A DNA stretch of 62,612 bases from Streptomyces sp. NRRL WC-3742 (GTDB lineage: Bacteria > Actinomycetota > Actinomycetes > Streptomycetales > Streptomycetaceae): assembly GCF_000720635.1 (NCBI RefSeq), contig NZ_JOCF01000063.1, positions 1 through 62,612 of the forward strand, in the 5' to 3' direction. Made by a program: the position numbers and the translations under genes. The notes below the pieces were generated by a model. The model did no database searches, had not been told where the DNA came from, and saw only the letters and a list, made by a program, of their open reading frames with translations. Shown in pieces: positions 53,048-62,612 of the stretch (the first letter of the stretch is position 1; each line of letters starts with the position of its first letter).

Positions 53048-54076
53048 TCAGCGCCGGCCGCTGCTGACCGCCGGCTCGCTCCACTGCTCGGGCACGGTGA
53101 TCGGCGCCTCGGCCTGCTCCCGGGCGGGCACCTGCGGCAGCTTGTAGACCCACTCGTGGTAGAGCCAGCGGGCGGCCAGGAAACCCCCGGCCAGGCAGAT
53201 CTCGCCGCCGACCGCGTCCAGCCAGAAGTGGTTGGCCGTCGAGACGATGACCAGCAGCGTGGCGGCCGGGTACATCAGGCCGAGCACCTTGACCCACCTG
53301 CGGCGGGCCAGGAAGAAGATCGCCAGGCCGCACCACATCGACCAGCCGATGTGCATGGAGGGCATCGCCGCGTACAGGTTGGAGACGTGCGCGGCCGGGC
53401 CGGAGGCGAAGGAGCCCCAGGTGCCGTGGTCCTTCACCGTGTCGACGAAGCCGCCGTCCGTCATCAGCCGGGGCGGGGCCAGCGGGAAGGAGTAGAAGCC
53501 GACCAGGGCGATCAGGGTGGTGACGAACAGCACGGTGCGGGCGGCCACGTAGCGGCCGGGGTGGCTGCGGTAGAGCCAGACCAGCACACCGATGGTGACG
53601 ACGAAGTGCAGCGTCGCGTAGTAGTAGTTCATCCCGGTGATGAGCCACCCGACGCCGTCCATGGCGTGGTTGACCGAGCGCTCGACGGCGATGCCGAGGT
53701 TCTGCTCGAGCCTCCAGATCCAGCTCGCGTGCTTCTGGGCTATCGATTCCTGTTCCGGAACCGCGTTGCGCACGACCGAGTAGATCCAGTAGCTGACACC
53801 GATGAGGGCGAGCTCGATCCAGAGCCGGGGCCTGGCCGGGGAGCGGCGCTGGTCGCGGATGCGGCTGCGCAGCGCGGCGGTACGGGACTGGGCGGCACGG
53901 GTGGCTCCCTCGGGCACGCGGACCGAGGTGGCCGTCGCCGTTGTGGAACCGCCACCGTGGGCCGCTTCGGCGCGCACGGTGTCGCCCTGCTGGATCTCGG
54001 TCGGTTCCCCCATGGACGAGAAGTCTGCCAGACGGCTCGTCGCCGTCCGCTCATCCTCCGGAAGTGGATTCTTCAC
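53048..54076 (-). CDS. PAP2-family (inositolphosphotransferase-like) membrane enzyme
   Basis: The product has 342 residues. An Ala/Thr-rich cytosolic lead (1-75) is followed by about six helices. The active-site motifs are AAMPSMHIGWSMW (PSxH, His about 275) and TANHFWLDAVGG (NHxxxD, about 310), the form found in the PAP2_3 group (inositol phosphoceramide synthase-like). It would hydrolyse or transfer lipid phosphates at the membrane. GTG 54076 has AAGGGGGA about 7 bp upstream; upstream in-frame sequence is not protein-like. Confidence 0.82.
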   Translation of the reverse strand: MKNPLPEDERTATSRLADFSSMGEPTEIQQGDTVRAEAAHGGGSTTATATSVRVPEGATRAAQSRTAALRSRIRDQRRSPARPRLWIELALIGVSYWIYSVVRNAVPEQESIAQKHASWIWRLEQNLGIAVERSVNHAMDGVGWLITGMNYYYATLHFVVTIGVLVWLYRSHPGRYVAARTVLFVTTLIALVGFYSFPLAPPRLMTDGGFVDTVKDHGTWGSFASGPAAHVSNLYAAMPSMHIGWSMWCGLAIFFLARRRWVKVLGLMYPAATLLVIVSTANHFWLDAVGGEICLAGGFLAARWLYHEWVYKLPQVPAREQAEAPITVPEQWSEPAVSSGRR

Positions 54077-54270
54077 CAGCTGTCCCCCTTGAGGCGTACA
54101 GCCTGTCCTAGGGGGTGGCTCCCACCGGAGTAGGGGGTGCGGACGGGTCTGGTGCTCACCGGTGGGACTGGCATACGTCCCATTGTCACGCCGACCGCCC
54201 CGGGCGCGTAATCGGGGTGGCCGTGACCGCTGTCGGCCTGCATTTTCCCGGCAGGAAACCGTTTCTGCAT

Positions 54271-54301
54271 CTTGCTGAAACATATTGCAGGCCGCTAGCT
54301 T
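54271..54301 (+). promoter_or_regulatory. Amylase-type promoter with CTTGCTG/ATTGCAG repeats
   Basis: CTTGCTG (54271-54277) and ATTGCAG (54284-54290) are near direct repeats 13 bp apart. Such TTGC(A/T)G repeats overlap the -35 region of Streptomyces amylase promoters and are targets of the MalR/Reg1 repressor. TTGCTG could be the -35 box and TAGCTT (54296-54301) the -10 box, 18 bp apart. Confidence 0.5.
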
Positions 54302-54342
54302 CCAGGCAACCCGACCGCCCCTCCCCCCTAGGGAGCCCCTCA

Positions 54343-57300
54343 GTGGCCGATTCGCCGCTCCGCCCTCCGCCGAGCACCCCCCGCCGCAGATCCGGCCGTA
54401 CGGCCGCGCTGCTCGCCGCCGCCCTCTCCGCGGTCCTCACCGCCGCGAGCCTCGGCGGCGCCCCCGCGGCCCTGGCCGCAGCCCCGCCCGCCCCGCCCTC
54501 CGACGCCGCGCTCGCGGCCACCGCCGGGCGCCACGACCTCAGCCGCGAGCAGTTCTACTTCGTCCTGCCCGACCGGTTCGCGAACGGCGACACCGCCAAC
54601 GACACCGGCGGCATCACCGGCGGGCGGCTGGAGAACGGCCTCGACCCCGCCGACAAGGGCTTCTACCACGGCGGCGACCTCGCCGGGCTGATCCAGAAGC
54701 TCGACTACATCCAGAACCTGGGCACCACGGCGATCTGGATGGCGCCGATCTTCAAGAACAAGCCGGTGCAGGGCACCGGGGACCAGGCTTCGGCCGGCTA
54801 CCACGGGTACTGGATCACCGACTTCACCCAGGTCGACCCGCACTTCGGCACCAACGAGCAGCTCAAGGAGCTGATAGCCAAGGCGCACGCGCGCGGCCTC
54901 AAGGTCTTCTTCGACGTCATCACCAACCACACCGCCGACGTCGTCGACTACGCGGAGCAGCAGCACACCTACCGCTCCGCGGGCGCCTACCCGACGCTCG
55001 ACGCGGACGGGAACCCCGTCGACGAGACGGCCGTCGCCGACGCGCGCGCCCCCTGGCCGAACCTGACCAGGGACTCCTTCCCCTACACCCCGGTCCTCCG
55101 CACCCCGGCCGACGCCAAGGCCAAGAGCCCGGACTGGCTCAACGACCCGTCGCTCTACCACAACCGGGGCGACTCCACCTTCGTCGGCGAGTCCGCCACC
55201 GAGGGCGACTTCAGCGGGCTGGACGACCTCGACACCCAGAACCCCCGGGTGGTGAAGGGCTTCGAGAAGGTCTACCAGCAGTGGGTGAAGGACGCCGGGG
55301 TGGACGGCTTCCGCATCGACACCGTCAAGCACGTCAACCTCGCCTTCTGGCAGCAGTGGGCGCCCGCGCTCAAGGAGTTCGCCGCCGAGCAGGGCAACAG
55401 GAAGTTCTTCATGTTCGGCGAGGTCTACTCCGGCGACCCGGCCGTCACCTCGCCCTACGTCACCAAGGGAAAGCTCCAGGCCACCCTGGACTTCCCCTTC
55501 CAGGGCGCGGCCCGCTCGTACGTCTCCCAGGGCGGCACCGCCAAGGCCCTCGCCGACGTGTACGCCCAGGACTACCGCTACACCAGCGCCGACACCGACG
55601 CCTACGAGCTGCCCACCTTCCTCGGCAACCACGACATGGGCCGCTTCGGCTCCTTCCTGCTCGCCGACAACCCGGGCGCCGACGAGGCCACCCTGCTGAG
55701 GAAGGACCGGCTCGGCAACGAGCTGCAGTTCCTCACCCGCGGCCAGCCCGTCGTCTACTACGGCGACGAGCAGGGCTTCACCGGCGCGGGCGGCGACAAG
55801 GACGCCCGGCAGGACATGTTCGCCTCGAGGACCGCCTCCTACAACGCCGACCGCGTCCTCGGCGGCCCCTCCGGCCCGGCCGACCGGTACGGGCAGGGCG
55901 GCGGGCTCTACCAGGGCCTCGCCTCGCTGGCCGAACTGCGGCGCGAGAACCCGGCGCTGGCCGACGGCGCGCAGATCGAGCGGTACGCCGCCGACGGCGC
56001 GGGCGTGTACGCCTTCTCCCGGATCGACGCCGGGCAGCAGGTCGAGTACCTGGTGGCCGTGAACAACGCGGCCGAGGCGAAGACCGTCACCCTGGACACC
56101 TTCTCGGCGGGGACGGGCTTCGACCGGATCTACCCGTCGGCGGGCTCCACCCTGACCTCCGGCGCCGACCGCAGGGTGACGGTGACCGTACCGGCGCTGT
56201 CCTCCGTGGTGTTCAGGGCGAACGCAAAGGTGGCCTCCGGCGCCGCCGCCCCGCAGCTGTCGGTGCAGCCGCCCGCGGACGGCTCCACCGGTCTCGTCAC
56301 CGTCGGGGCGAAGACGGACGGCGGCTTCAACCGGGTGAGCTTCGCCGCGCAGATCGGCGACGGGCCCTGGCAGACCCTGGGCACCGCCGACAACGGGAAG
56401 TACGCCGTCACCCAGGACCTGGGCGCCGCGGCCCCCGGAACGGTGGTGCGCTACAAGGCCGTCGTCCAGGACCCCGCCGGCCACCTGCGCTCCGCCACCG
56501 CGAGCTTCACCACCGGCACCCCCGCCCCCAAGCCGGTGCCCACCGCCGGCTCCCGCCCGTACGCCGTCGTCCACTACAACCGCACCGACGGCGACTACGA
56601 CGGCTGGAACCTCTACGCCTGGGGCGACCTCGCCGACGGCGAGGGCACCCAGTGGCCCGCCGGGCACCCGTTCACTGGCCGGGACGCGTACGGCGCCTTC
56701 GCGTACGTGAAGCTCAAGCCGGGCGCCTCGGACCTCGGCTTCGTCGTGGAGAGGAACGGCGTCAAGGACGTCGACGCCGACCGCCACCTCGACGTCGGCG
56801 CCACCGGCGAGGTGTGGCTCAAACAGGGCGATCCCACCGTCCGCACCGCGAACCCGGGCCCGCCCAACAGCCAGCCCGCCAACACCGCCGTCCTCCACTA
56901 CAACCGGGCCGACGGCAACTACGACGGCTGGGGCCTGCACGACTGGACCGGCGCCGCCACCCCCACCGACTGGGGCAAGCCGCTGACGCCGGTGCGCCGC
57001 GACGCCTTCGGCGCCGTCTTCGAGGTGCCGCTGGCCCCCGGAGCGACCAGCCTCAGCTACATCCTGCACCGCGGCGACGAGAAGGACCTTCCCGCCGACC
57101 AGTCCCTGAACCTCACCGCCGACGGCCGGGAGGTGTGGATCCTCGGCGGCCGCGAGGGCTACCTGCTGCCGCAGAACCCGGGCTCCGCCTCGCAGTTGGA
57201 CCTCTCCACCGCCAAGGCCCAGTGGATCGACGCCCGGACGGTCGTCGTCCCGCCCGGCTACGGCGCCACCGACGCGGCCCTGGCCGGCGGCGCGAGCGCC

Positions 57301-59856
57301 CAACTGGTCTACGACCCCGAGGGCGGCATCCGCGCCGACAAGGGCGTGCTGACCAGGCCCGGCCACTGGCTGCGGCTCAGCCCCGTGCCCGGCGGCCTCA
57401 CCGACGCGCAGAAGGCCAAGTACCCGCACCTGTCCGGCTACCGGGCCTTCACCCTCGACGCCAGGGACACCGCCCGCGTCCCGGCCGCGCTGCGCGGCCA
57501 ACTGCTCTTCACCGAGCACCTCCCGAACGGCGCCGCGCTGGCCGCCACCGGCGTCCAGATCCCCGGCGTACTGGACGACCTGTACGCCCGCCGCACCGGA
57601 AAGGTGGACTTCGGCCCGGCCTACTACGACGGCAAGGTGGCGCTCTCGCTCTGGGCGCCGACCGCGCAGCAGGTCTCCGTCCAGGTCTTCGACTCCGCCA
57701 CCGGCGGCAGCCCGAAGACCCTGCCGCTCACGCAGGACGAGGAGACCGGCGTCTGGGAACTCGTCCGTGACAAGCGCGAGTTGGACGGCAAGTACTACCT
57801 CTACCAGGTCAAGGTCTGGGCGCCCTCGGTACAGCAGACGGTCGTCAACACCGTCACCGACCCGTACTCCGTCGCCCTCTCCACCGACTCCCGGCGCAGC
57901 CTGGTCGCCGACCTGGACGCCAAGGAGCTCAAGCCCGCCGGCTGGGACGACCAGCCCCGCCCCCAGGCCGTACCGCCGGGCAGGCAGCAGATCCAGGAAC
58001 TGCACGTCCGGGACTTCTCGGTGGAGGACTCCACCGTCCCGGCCGCCGAACGCGGCACCTATCTGGCGTTCACCGAATCGGACTCGGCCGGTATGCGGCA
58101 CCTGCGCGAACTCGCCGGGGCCGGGGTGACCACGATCCACCTGCTGCCGACCTTCGACCTCGCGACCGTCCGCGAGAACCGGGCGGAGCAGAAGCTGCCC
58201 GCCTGCGACCTCAAGTCCCTTCCCCCGGACGGCCCGAAGCAGCAGGAGTGCGTGGCGGCCGTCGCCGCCGACGACGCGTACAACTGGGGCTACGACCCGC
58301 TGCACTACAACGTGCCGGAGGGCTCGTACGCCACTGAGCCCAACGGCACCGCCCGTACCCTGCAGTTCCGCCGGATGGTGCAGGCGATCCACGCCGCCGG
58401 GCTGAGGGTGGTGCTGGACGTGGTCTACAACCACACCGCCGCCAGTGGCCAGGCCGACCACTCGGTGCTGGACAAGGTGGTGCCCGGCTACTACCACCGC
58501 CTGGACGCCAACGGCAACGTGACGACGGACAGTTGCTGCGCCGACACCGCGCCCGAGCACGCCATGATGAACCGGCTGGTGGTCGACTCGGTGTCGCTGT
58601 GGGCCCGGGAGTACCAGGTCGACGGCTTCCGCTTCGACCTGATGGGCATCGACCCGAAGTCCACCGTGCTCGACGTGCAGTCCGCGCTGCGCAGGATGAC
58701 CCCGGCCTCGGACGGCGTCGACGGCAAGAACGTCCTCCTGTACGGCGAGGGCTGGAACTTCGGCGTCGTCGCGAACAACGCCCGCTTCGAACAGGCCACC
58801 CAGCTCAACCTGGCCGGCACCGGCATCGCCACCTTCGACGACCGGCTCCGCGACGCCGCCCGCGGCGGCAACTTCATGCTGAACTCCGCGCCGCAGCAGG
58901 GCTTCTCCTCCGGCCTGTTCACCGACCCCAACGGCTCGGCGGCCAACGGCACCCCCGAGGAGCAGAAGGCCCGACTGCTGCACCAGATGGACCAGTTGAA
59001 GGTCGGGCTGGCGGGCAACCTGGCCGGCTACTCCTTCACCGACAGCTCGGGCAGGGCCGTCACCGGCGCCCAGGTCGACTACAACGGCTCCCCGACCGGG
59101 TACGCGGCCAGGCCGGGCGAGTCGGTGGAGTACGTGGACGCCCACGACAACACCGACCTGTTCGACGCGCTCGCGTACAAGCTGCCGACGGCCACCGCGC
59201 CCGCCGACCGGGCCCGGATGCAGGCGCTCGGGCTGTCGCTGACCGCGCTCACCCAGGGCGTGGGCTTCGCCCAGGCGGGCAGCGACCTGCTGCGCTCCAA
59301 GTCGCTGGACTCCAACGCCTACGACTCCGGCGACTGGTTCAACGCCATCCACTGGGACCCGTCGCAGGGGAACGGCTGGGGCCGCGGGCTGCCCATGGCG
59401 AAGGACAACCAGGAGATGTGGCCGACCGCCCGACTCCTCCTGGGGAACCCGAAGTTGACCGTGGGCGCGACCGACATCCGGGCCACCTCCGCGCAGTACC
59501 GGGAGTTCCTGCGCATCAAGCAGTCCTCGCCGCTGTTCGCCCTGCCCACCCTGGCCGAGGTCCAGCAGCGGCTGTCGTACCCGCTCTCCGGAACGCCCGG
59601 CGAGACGCCCGGGGTCATCACCCTGCACCTGGACGGCACGGGCCTGGCGGGCGCGGAGAAGGGCGTCACCGCGGTCTTCAACGCCACGCCCACCGCGCAG
59701 ACGCAGGCGGTTCCGGGCCTGCGGGGGACGGACCAGGCGCTGCACCCCGTCCAGGCGGGCGGTGCGGACGCGGTGGTGAAGGCGGCCGCCTTCGACGCCG
59801 CGACCGGGACGTTCACCGTGCCGGGCCGGACGGTGGCGGTCTTCGTCCAGAGGTAG
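54343..59856 (+). CDS. Secreted bifunctional alpha-amylase-pullulanase
   Basis: The product has 1837 residues. A signal peptide (about 1-48: basic, then [18 protein letters not shown], cut after ALA) is followed by a GH13 alpha-amylase domain (about 60-620) with nucleophile Asp in GFRIDTVK (326), acid Glu in FGEVY (360) and Asp in NHDMG (431). Next come two starch-binding PUD/CBM41-like repeats ([12 protein letters not shown] and [12 protein letters not shown]). The pullulanase domain (about 1090-1700) has YNWGYDP (1313), GFRFDLMG (1432), YGEGWNFG (1469) and AHDN (1602). It cuts both alpha-1,4 and alpha-1,6 links of starch. GTG 54343 has GGGAG upstream. Confidence 0.92.
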   Translation: MADSPLRPPPSTPRRRSGRTAALLAAALSAVLTAASLGGAPAALAAAPPAPPSDAALAATAGRHDLSREQFYFVLPDRFANGDTANDTGGITGGRLENGLDPADKGFYHGGDLAGLIQKLDYIQNLGTTAIWMAPIFKNKPVQGTGDQASAGYHGYWITDFTQVDPHFGTNEQLKELIAKAHARGLKVFFDVITNHTADVVDYAEQQHTYRSAGAYPTLDADGNPVDETAVADARAPWPNLTRDSFPYTPVLRTPADAKAKSPDWLNDPSLYHNRGDSTFVGESATEGDFSGLDDLDTQNPRVVKGFEKVYQQWVKDAGVDGFRIDTVKHVNLAFWQQWAPALKEFAAEQGNRKFFMFGEVYSGDPAVTSPYVTKGKLQATLDFPFQGAARSYVSQGGTAKALADVYAQDYRYTSADTDAYELPTFLGNHDMGRFGSFLLADNPGADEATLLRKDRLGNELQFLTRGQPVVYYGDEQGFTGAGGDKDARQDMFASRTASYNADRVLGGPSGPADRYGQGGGLYQGLASLAELRRENPALADGAQIERYAADGAGVYAFSRIDAGQQVEYLVAVNNAAEAKTVTLDTFSAGTGFDRIYPSAGSTLTSGADRRVTVTVPALSSVVFRANAKVASGAAAPQLSVQPPADGSTGLVTVGAKTDGGFNRVSFAAQIGDGPWQTLGTADNGKYAVTQDLGAAAPGTVVRYKAVVQDPAGHLRSATASFTTGTPAPKPVPTAGSRPYAVVHYNRTDGDYDGWNLYAWGDLADGEGTQWPAGHPFTGRDAYGAFAYVKLKPGASDLGFVVERNGVKDVDADRHLDVGATGEVWLKQGDPTVRTANPGPPNSQPANTAVLHYNRADGNYDGWGLHDWTGAATPTDWGKPLTPVRRDAFGAVFEVPLAPGATSLSYILHRGDEKDLPADQSLNLTADGREVWILGGREGYLLPQNPGSASQLDLSTAKAQWIDARTVVVPPGYGATDAALAGGASAQLVYDPEGGIRADKGVLTRPGHWLRLSPVPGGLTDAQKAKYPHLSGYRAFTLDARDTARVPAALRGQLLFTEHLPNGAALAATGVQIPGVLDDLYARRTGKVDFGPAYYDGKVALSLWAPTAQQVSVQVFDSATGGSPKTLPLTQDEETGVWELVRDKRELDGKYYLYQVKVWAPSVQQTVVNTVTDPYSVALSTDSRRSLVADLDAKELKPAGWDDQPRPQAVPPGRQQIQELHVRDFSVEDSTVPAAERGTYLAFTESDSAGMRHLRELAGAGVTTIHLLPTFDLATVRENRAEQKLPACDLKSLPPDGPKQQECVAAVAADDAYNWGYDPLHYNVPEGSYATEPNGTARTLQFRRMVQAIHAAGLRVVLDVVYNHTAASGQADHSVLDKVVPGYYHRLDANGNVTTDSCCADTAPEHAMMNRLVVDSVSLWAREYQVDGFRFDLMGIDPKSTVLDVQSALRRMTPASDGVDGKNVLLYGEGWNFGVVANNARFEQATQLNLAGTGIATFDDRLRDAARGGNFMLNSAPQQGFSSGLFTDPNGSAANGTPEEQKARLLHQMDQLKVGLAGNLAGYSFTDSSGRAVTGAQVDYNGSPTGYAARPGESVEYVDAHDNTDLFDALAYKLPTATAPADRARMQALGLSLTALTQGVGFAQAGSDLLRSKSLDSNAYDSGDWFNAIHWDPSQGNGWGRGLPMAKDNQEMWPTARLLLGNPKLTVGATDIRATSAQYREFLRIKQSSPLFALPTLAEVQQRLSYPLSGTPGETPGVITLHLDGTGLAGAEKGVTAVFNATPTAQTQAVPGLRGTDQALHPVQAGGADAVVKAAAFDAATGTFTVPGRTVAVFVQR

Positions 59857-59886
59857 CCGGGTCGATCGCCCACGATCGCAACCACC

Positions 59887-59923
59887 GGGCCCCGCACCGC
59901 CGTTCAGGCGGTGCGGGGCCCGT
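59887..59923 (+). terminator. Perfect 16-bp hairpin after the pullulanase gene
   Basis: The stem 59887-59902 pairs with 59908-59923 across GTTCA, 31 bp after the stop. Confidence 0.88.
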
Positions 59924-60445
59924 AGCGTTCTCGCCACCAGATGGCCGGAAATCGCCGATGGCACGGCCGTGGCACGGCTGCGGCACGGCAGTGCCGCAGC
60001 CGCCGGTAAGCCCGCCCTACCCAGCGGTACGAACCGCACCCCTGAGTGCTGGTCAGTGACTTTCGGCGGTGATCGAACTTCATCGGGGGCATGAAAACCG
60101 TGTTCACAAGTTGGTCCCGCGGTAACACAACTGATGAACAGTCGTGCATACGGTTTCGGTAATGAACCGGCCAATCAGTGGCATGCATCTGTCATTGACG
60201 CGCCGTTTACTGCCACGATTCGTCCGGCTGCAGACGTGGGGGCCCCACCTCCCGGAGCAGCCGCTCCAGTTCAGGTGCAGCGCGACCGACCCTGCAGCTC
60301 GTCCGTACCGCCGCATTCCCACCGCGCCACAGCACCGCCGCACCTCCGCCGTGTACCCCGGCGGGGGCCCCCACTGCGCCGCAACCCCGCGGCCCAGCGT
60401 CTCTCCACCGTGTGCGAACCGGCACCGGTCGGAAAAGGAGTCCGC
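59924..60445 (+). other. Long 5' region of the M4 protease gene
   Basis: These 522 bp hold no gene. A perfect 11-bp hairpin lies at 59976-60001. TTGACG at 60195-60200 could be a -35 box, with ATTCGT or a nearby hexamer as a poor -10 box. If so, the protease has an untranslated leader of about 220 nt. TTCAT and ATGAA half-sites flank 60082-60095. The stretch 60060-60200 is less GC-rich than its surroundings, as expected for a promoter. Confidence 0.5.
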
Positions 60446-62612
60446 ATGTCACGTTACGCCCACGCCCGGAAGGCGGCGGTCGTCCTGGCCGCTTCCACCG
60501 CGCTGCTGGTCACCGGCATACCGGTCATCGCGCAGGCCGCCACCCCGGACGCCCCGACCGCCGTCGCCAACCAGCAGACCAGCCGGGCAGCGCTGATCTC
60601 CTCCGCGAACCAGCAGTCCGCCGGGTTCGCCCAGGCGCTCGGGCTGAGCGGCCAGGAGAAGCTCGTCACCAAGGACGTCGTCCAGGACGCGAACGGTGCC
60701 CGCCACCTGCGCTACGAGCGCACGTACGCCGGACTGCCCGTCCTCGGCGGCGACCTGATCGTCCACCTGGACCCCTCCGGCGCCACCAAGAACGTGACCA
60801 AGGCCAGCGAGGCCAACCTCGCCGGCGTGGACACCACCCCCGCCCTGACCGCGCCCAAGGCTCAGGAGGCCGCGCTGGCCGCCGAGCAGGGCACCCTCCA
60901 GGCCGCCCCGCGCCTGGTCGTCTGGGCCGCCGACGGCACCCCGAAGCTCGCCTACGAGACCGTCATCAGTGGCAAGGAGTCGGACGGCACGCCGAGCGCG
61001 CTGCACGTCGTCACCGACGCCAAGACCGGTGCGGTGCTGAGCAAGACGGAGGGCATCAAGCGCGGCTCCGGCAACGGCGTCTTCGTCGGCAACGTGCCGC
61101 TGACCACCACCCAGAGCGGCTCGCAGTTCCAGCTCAAGGACGGCACCCGCGGTGGCCAGTACACCACCGACATGAACAACGGGACGACCGGCAACGGCAC
61201 CCTGTTCGCCAAGTCCAGCGACACCTGGGGCAACGGCCAGGCCAGCAACCGCGAGTCGGCCGCCGTGGACGCCCAGTACGGTGCGGCCGCCACCTGGGAC
61301 TTCTACAAGAACACCTTCGGCCGCAACGGCATCAAGAACGACGGCGTCGGCGCCATGAGCCGGGTCCACTACGACACCGGCTACGTCAACGCCTTCTGGG
61401 ACGACGGCTGCTTCTGCATGACCTACGGCGACGGCTCCGGCGACACCCACCCGCTCACCGAACTCGACGTCTCCGGCCACGAGATGACCCACGGCGTCAC
61501 CTCGGCCACCGCCAACCTGAACTACTCGGGCGAGTCCGGCGGCCTCAACGAGGCCACCTCGGACATCATGGGCACGATGGTCGAGTTCTACGCGAACCTG
61601 CCCGCCGACAACCCGGACTACCTCATCGGCGAGCTCATCAACATCAACGGCAACGGCACGCCGCTGCGCTACATGGACAAGCCCTCCAAGGACGGCGGCT
61701 CGGCCGACTCCTGGTACTCGGGCGTCGGCAACCTGGACGTCCACTACTCGTCCGGCGTCGCCAACCACTTCTTCTACCTGCTGGCCGAGGGCAGCGGCGC
61801 CAAGGTGATCAACGGCGTCAGCTACAACAGCCCGACGGCCAACAACATCACCGTCTCCGGCATCGGCCGGGACAAGGCGGCGCAGGTCTGGTACAAGGCG
61901 CTGACCGCGCACATGACCTCCACCACCGACTACGCCGGCGCCCGTACCGCGACCCTGGACGCGGCCACCGACCTGTACGGCGCCAACAGCGCCGAGTACA
62001 ACGCGGTCGCCACCGCCTGGGCCGCCGTGAACGTCGGCTCGCTGCCCAACCCGGGCGGCGTCTCCGTCACCAACCCGGGCAGCCAGTCCACCGGTGTCGG
62101 CACCGCCGTCAACCTGCAGATCAAGGCCACCGGCGGCACCGCGCCGCTGTCCTACTCGGCCACGGGCCTGCCGGCCGGCCTGGCGATCAACGCCAACACC
62201 GGCGTGATCACCGGCACCCCGACCACCGCGGGCACCTCCAACGTGACCGTCACGGTGAAGGACTCGGCGGCCAAGACCGGGACGACCAGCTTCTCCTGGA
62301 CGGTCACCCCTCCCGGCGGCGGTAACTGCACCCCGGCGCAGCTGCTCGGCAACCAGGGCTTCGAGACGGGCACGGCCGCCCCGTGGACGGCCAGCTCGGG
62401 CGTCGTGGACAACAGCTCCTCCCAGGCGGCGCACAGCGGCTCCTGGAAGTCGTGGATGAACGGCTACGGCAGCACCCACACCGACACCCTCTCCCAGACG
62501 GTGACCATCCCGACCGGCTGCAAGGCGACGCTGAGCTTCTGGCTGCACATCGACACCGCCGAGACGGGCACCACCGCGTACGACAAGCTGACGGTCTCCG
62601 TCAACGGCACCA
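60446..62612 (+). CDS. Secreted M4 (thermolysin-type) neutral metalloprotease, 3' end outside window
   Basis: The visible part has 722 codons from ATG 60446 with AAAAGGAG 7-8 bp upstream. A signal peptide (about 1-32) leads into an FTP/PepSY propeptide (about 50-195) and the catalytic domain, with SGHEMTHGV (zinc His 345 and 349) and GGLNEATSDIMG (third ligand Glu). Then follow a putative Ig-like (He_PIG) domain (about 535-625, ATGLPAGLAINANTGVITG) and the start of a jelly-roll carbohydrate-binding-like domain (NQGFETGTAAPW). It degrades extracellular protein and is self-activating by family precedent. The end is cut by the window. Confidence 0.92.
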   Translation, partial: MSRYAHARKAAVVLAASTALLVTGIPVIAQAATPDAPTAVANQQTSRAALISSANQQSAGFAQALGLSGQEKLVTKDVVQDANGARHLRYERTYAGLPVLGGDLIVHLDPSGATKNVTKASEANLAGVDTTPALTAPKAQEAALAAEQGTLQAAPRLVVWAADGTPKLAYETVISGKESDGTPSALHVVTDAKTGAVLSKTEGIKRGSGNGVFVGNVPLTTTQSGSQFQLKDGTRGGQYTTDMNNGTTGNGTLFAKSSDTWGNGQASNRESAAVDAQYGAAATWDFYKNTFGRNGIKNDGVGAMSRVHYDTGYVNAFWDDGCFCMTYGDGSGDTHPLTELDVSGHEMTHGVTSATANLNYSGESGGLNEATSDIMGTMVEFYANLPADNPDYLIGELININGNGTPLRYMDKPSKDGGSADSWYSGVGNLDVHYSSGVANHFFYLLAEGSGAKVINGVSYNSPTANNITVSGIGRDKAAQVWYKALTAHMTSTTDYAGARTATLDAATDLYGANSAEYNAVATAWAAVNVGSLPNPGGVSVTNPGSQSTGVGTAVNLQIKATGGTAPLSYSATGLPAGLAINANTGVITGTPTTAGTSNVTVTVKDSAAKTGTTSFSWTVTPPGGGNCTPAQLLGNQGFETGTAAPWTASSGVVDNSSSQAAHSGSWKSWMNGYGSTHTDTLSQTVTIPTGCKATLSFWLHIDTAETGTTAYDKLTVSVNGT

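Noticed and set aside
54340..60174. 1944-codon minus-strand open frame opposite the pullulanase
   Set aside because: High-GC genes often lack stops on the opposite strand; composition is Val/Gly/Asp-rich without domains.

Overview
The window is high-GC actinobacterial DNA, almost certainly Streptomyces or the sister genus Kitasatospora. Pointers are the dense GC-rich codon use, GTG/TTG starts, long perfect hairpin terminators, a class A RNase P RNA, a SARP/AfsR-type regulator, F420 and mycothiol-lineage enzymes, and a set of genes (RNase H/phosphatase fusion, panB, nadE, glnA2, glnE, amylase-pullulanase) that, from memory, lie in the same order in the S. coelicolor SCO22xx-SCO23xx core. Most of the window is ordinary chromosomal core.

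Layout. 1-6.2 kb: methyltransferase, M48 protease and a zinc alcohol dehydrogenase sharing a divergent region with a KstR-like palindrome, then an S9 peptidase. 6.6-9.3 kb: a tight Nif3 / zinc-ribbon / RNase H-phosphatase operon. 9.4-16.4 kb: YaaA, small proteins, a frameshifted RNB exoribonuclease gene, an MFS exporter, rnpB with a strong terminator, an ACT-domain protein and an autoregulated PadR regulator. 16.8-22.7 kb: prim-pol protein, methionine aminopeptidase, an MFS gene whose 3' end has lost its stop codon, an F420:NADPH oxidoreductase and a site-2 protease. 22.8-28.3 kb: a 1143-residue SARP/NB-ARC regulator convergent with a DrrAB-type ABC exporter; the exporter promoter carries TGACAG direct repeats at 11-bp steps, the classic SARP operator geometry.

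28.4-39.1 kb is an accessory island between the exporter and panB. It contains the remains of a radical-SAM RiPP-type operon: XRE regulator, HATPase protein, radical SAM/SPASM maturase, a 44-codon acidic candidate precursor peptide translationally coupled to the maturase, and an APH-type phosphotransferase. The maturase gene is cut in two inside the codons for its CxxxCxxC iron-sulfur motif. The halves are 6.3 kb apart, separated by a decayed integrative element. The element carries a tyrosine integrase (5' end missing, two frameshifts), its small coiled-coil partner, and an apparently intact cargo: an XRE regulator divergent from an oxidoreductase / aminotransferase / Nudix operon that looks like a small amino-sugar or aminocyclitol pathway. 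A 16-bp exact direct repeat links the integrase end with the start of the precursor gene.

39.1-62.6 kb returns to core: panB, a DHA2 exporter with TetR regulator, a membrane-anchored EEP phosphatase, nadE, glnA2 (gamma-glutamylpolyamine synthetase type), a secreted DUF3344-like protein, an acyltransferase-3, glnE, a PAP2-type phosphatase, a secreted 1837-residue alpha-amylase-pullulanase with an amylase-type promoter, and a secreted M4 metalloprotease cut by the window edge.
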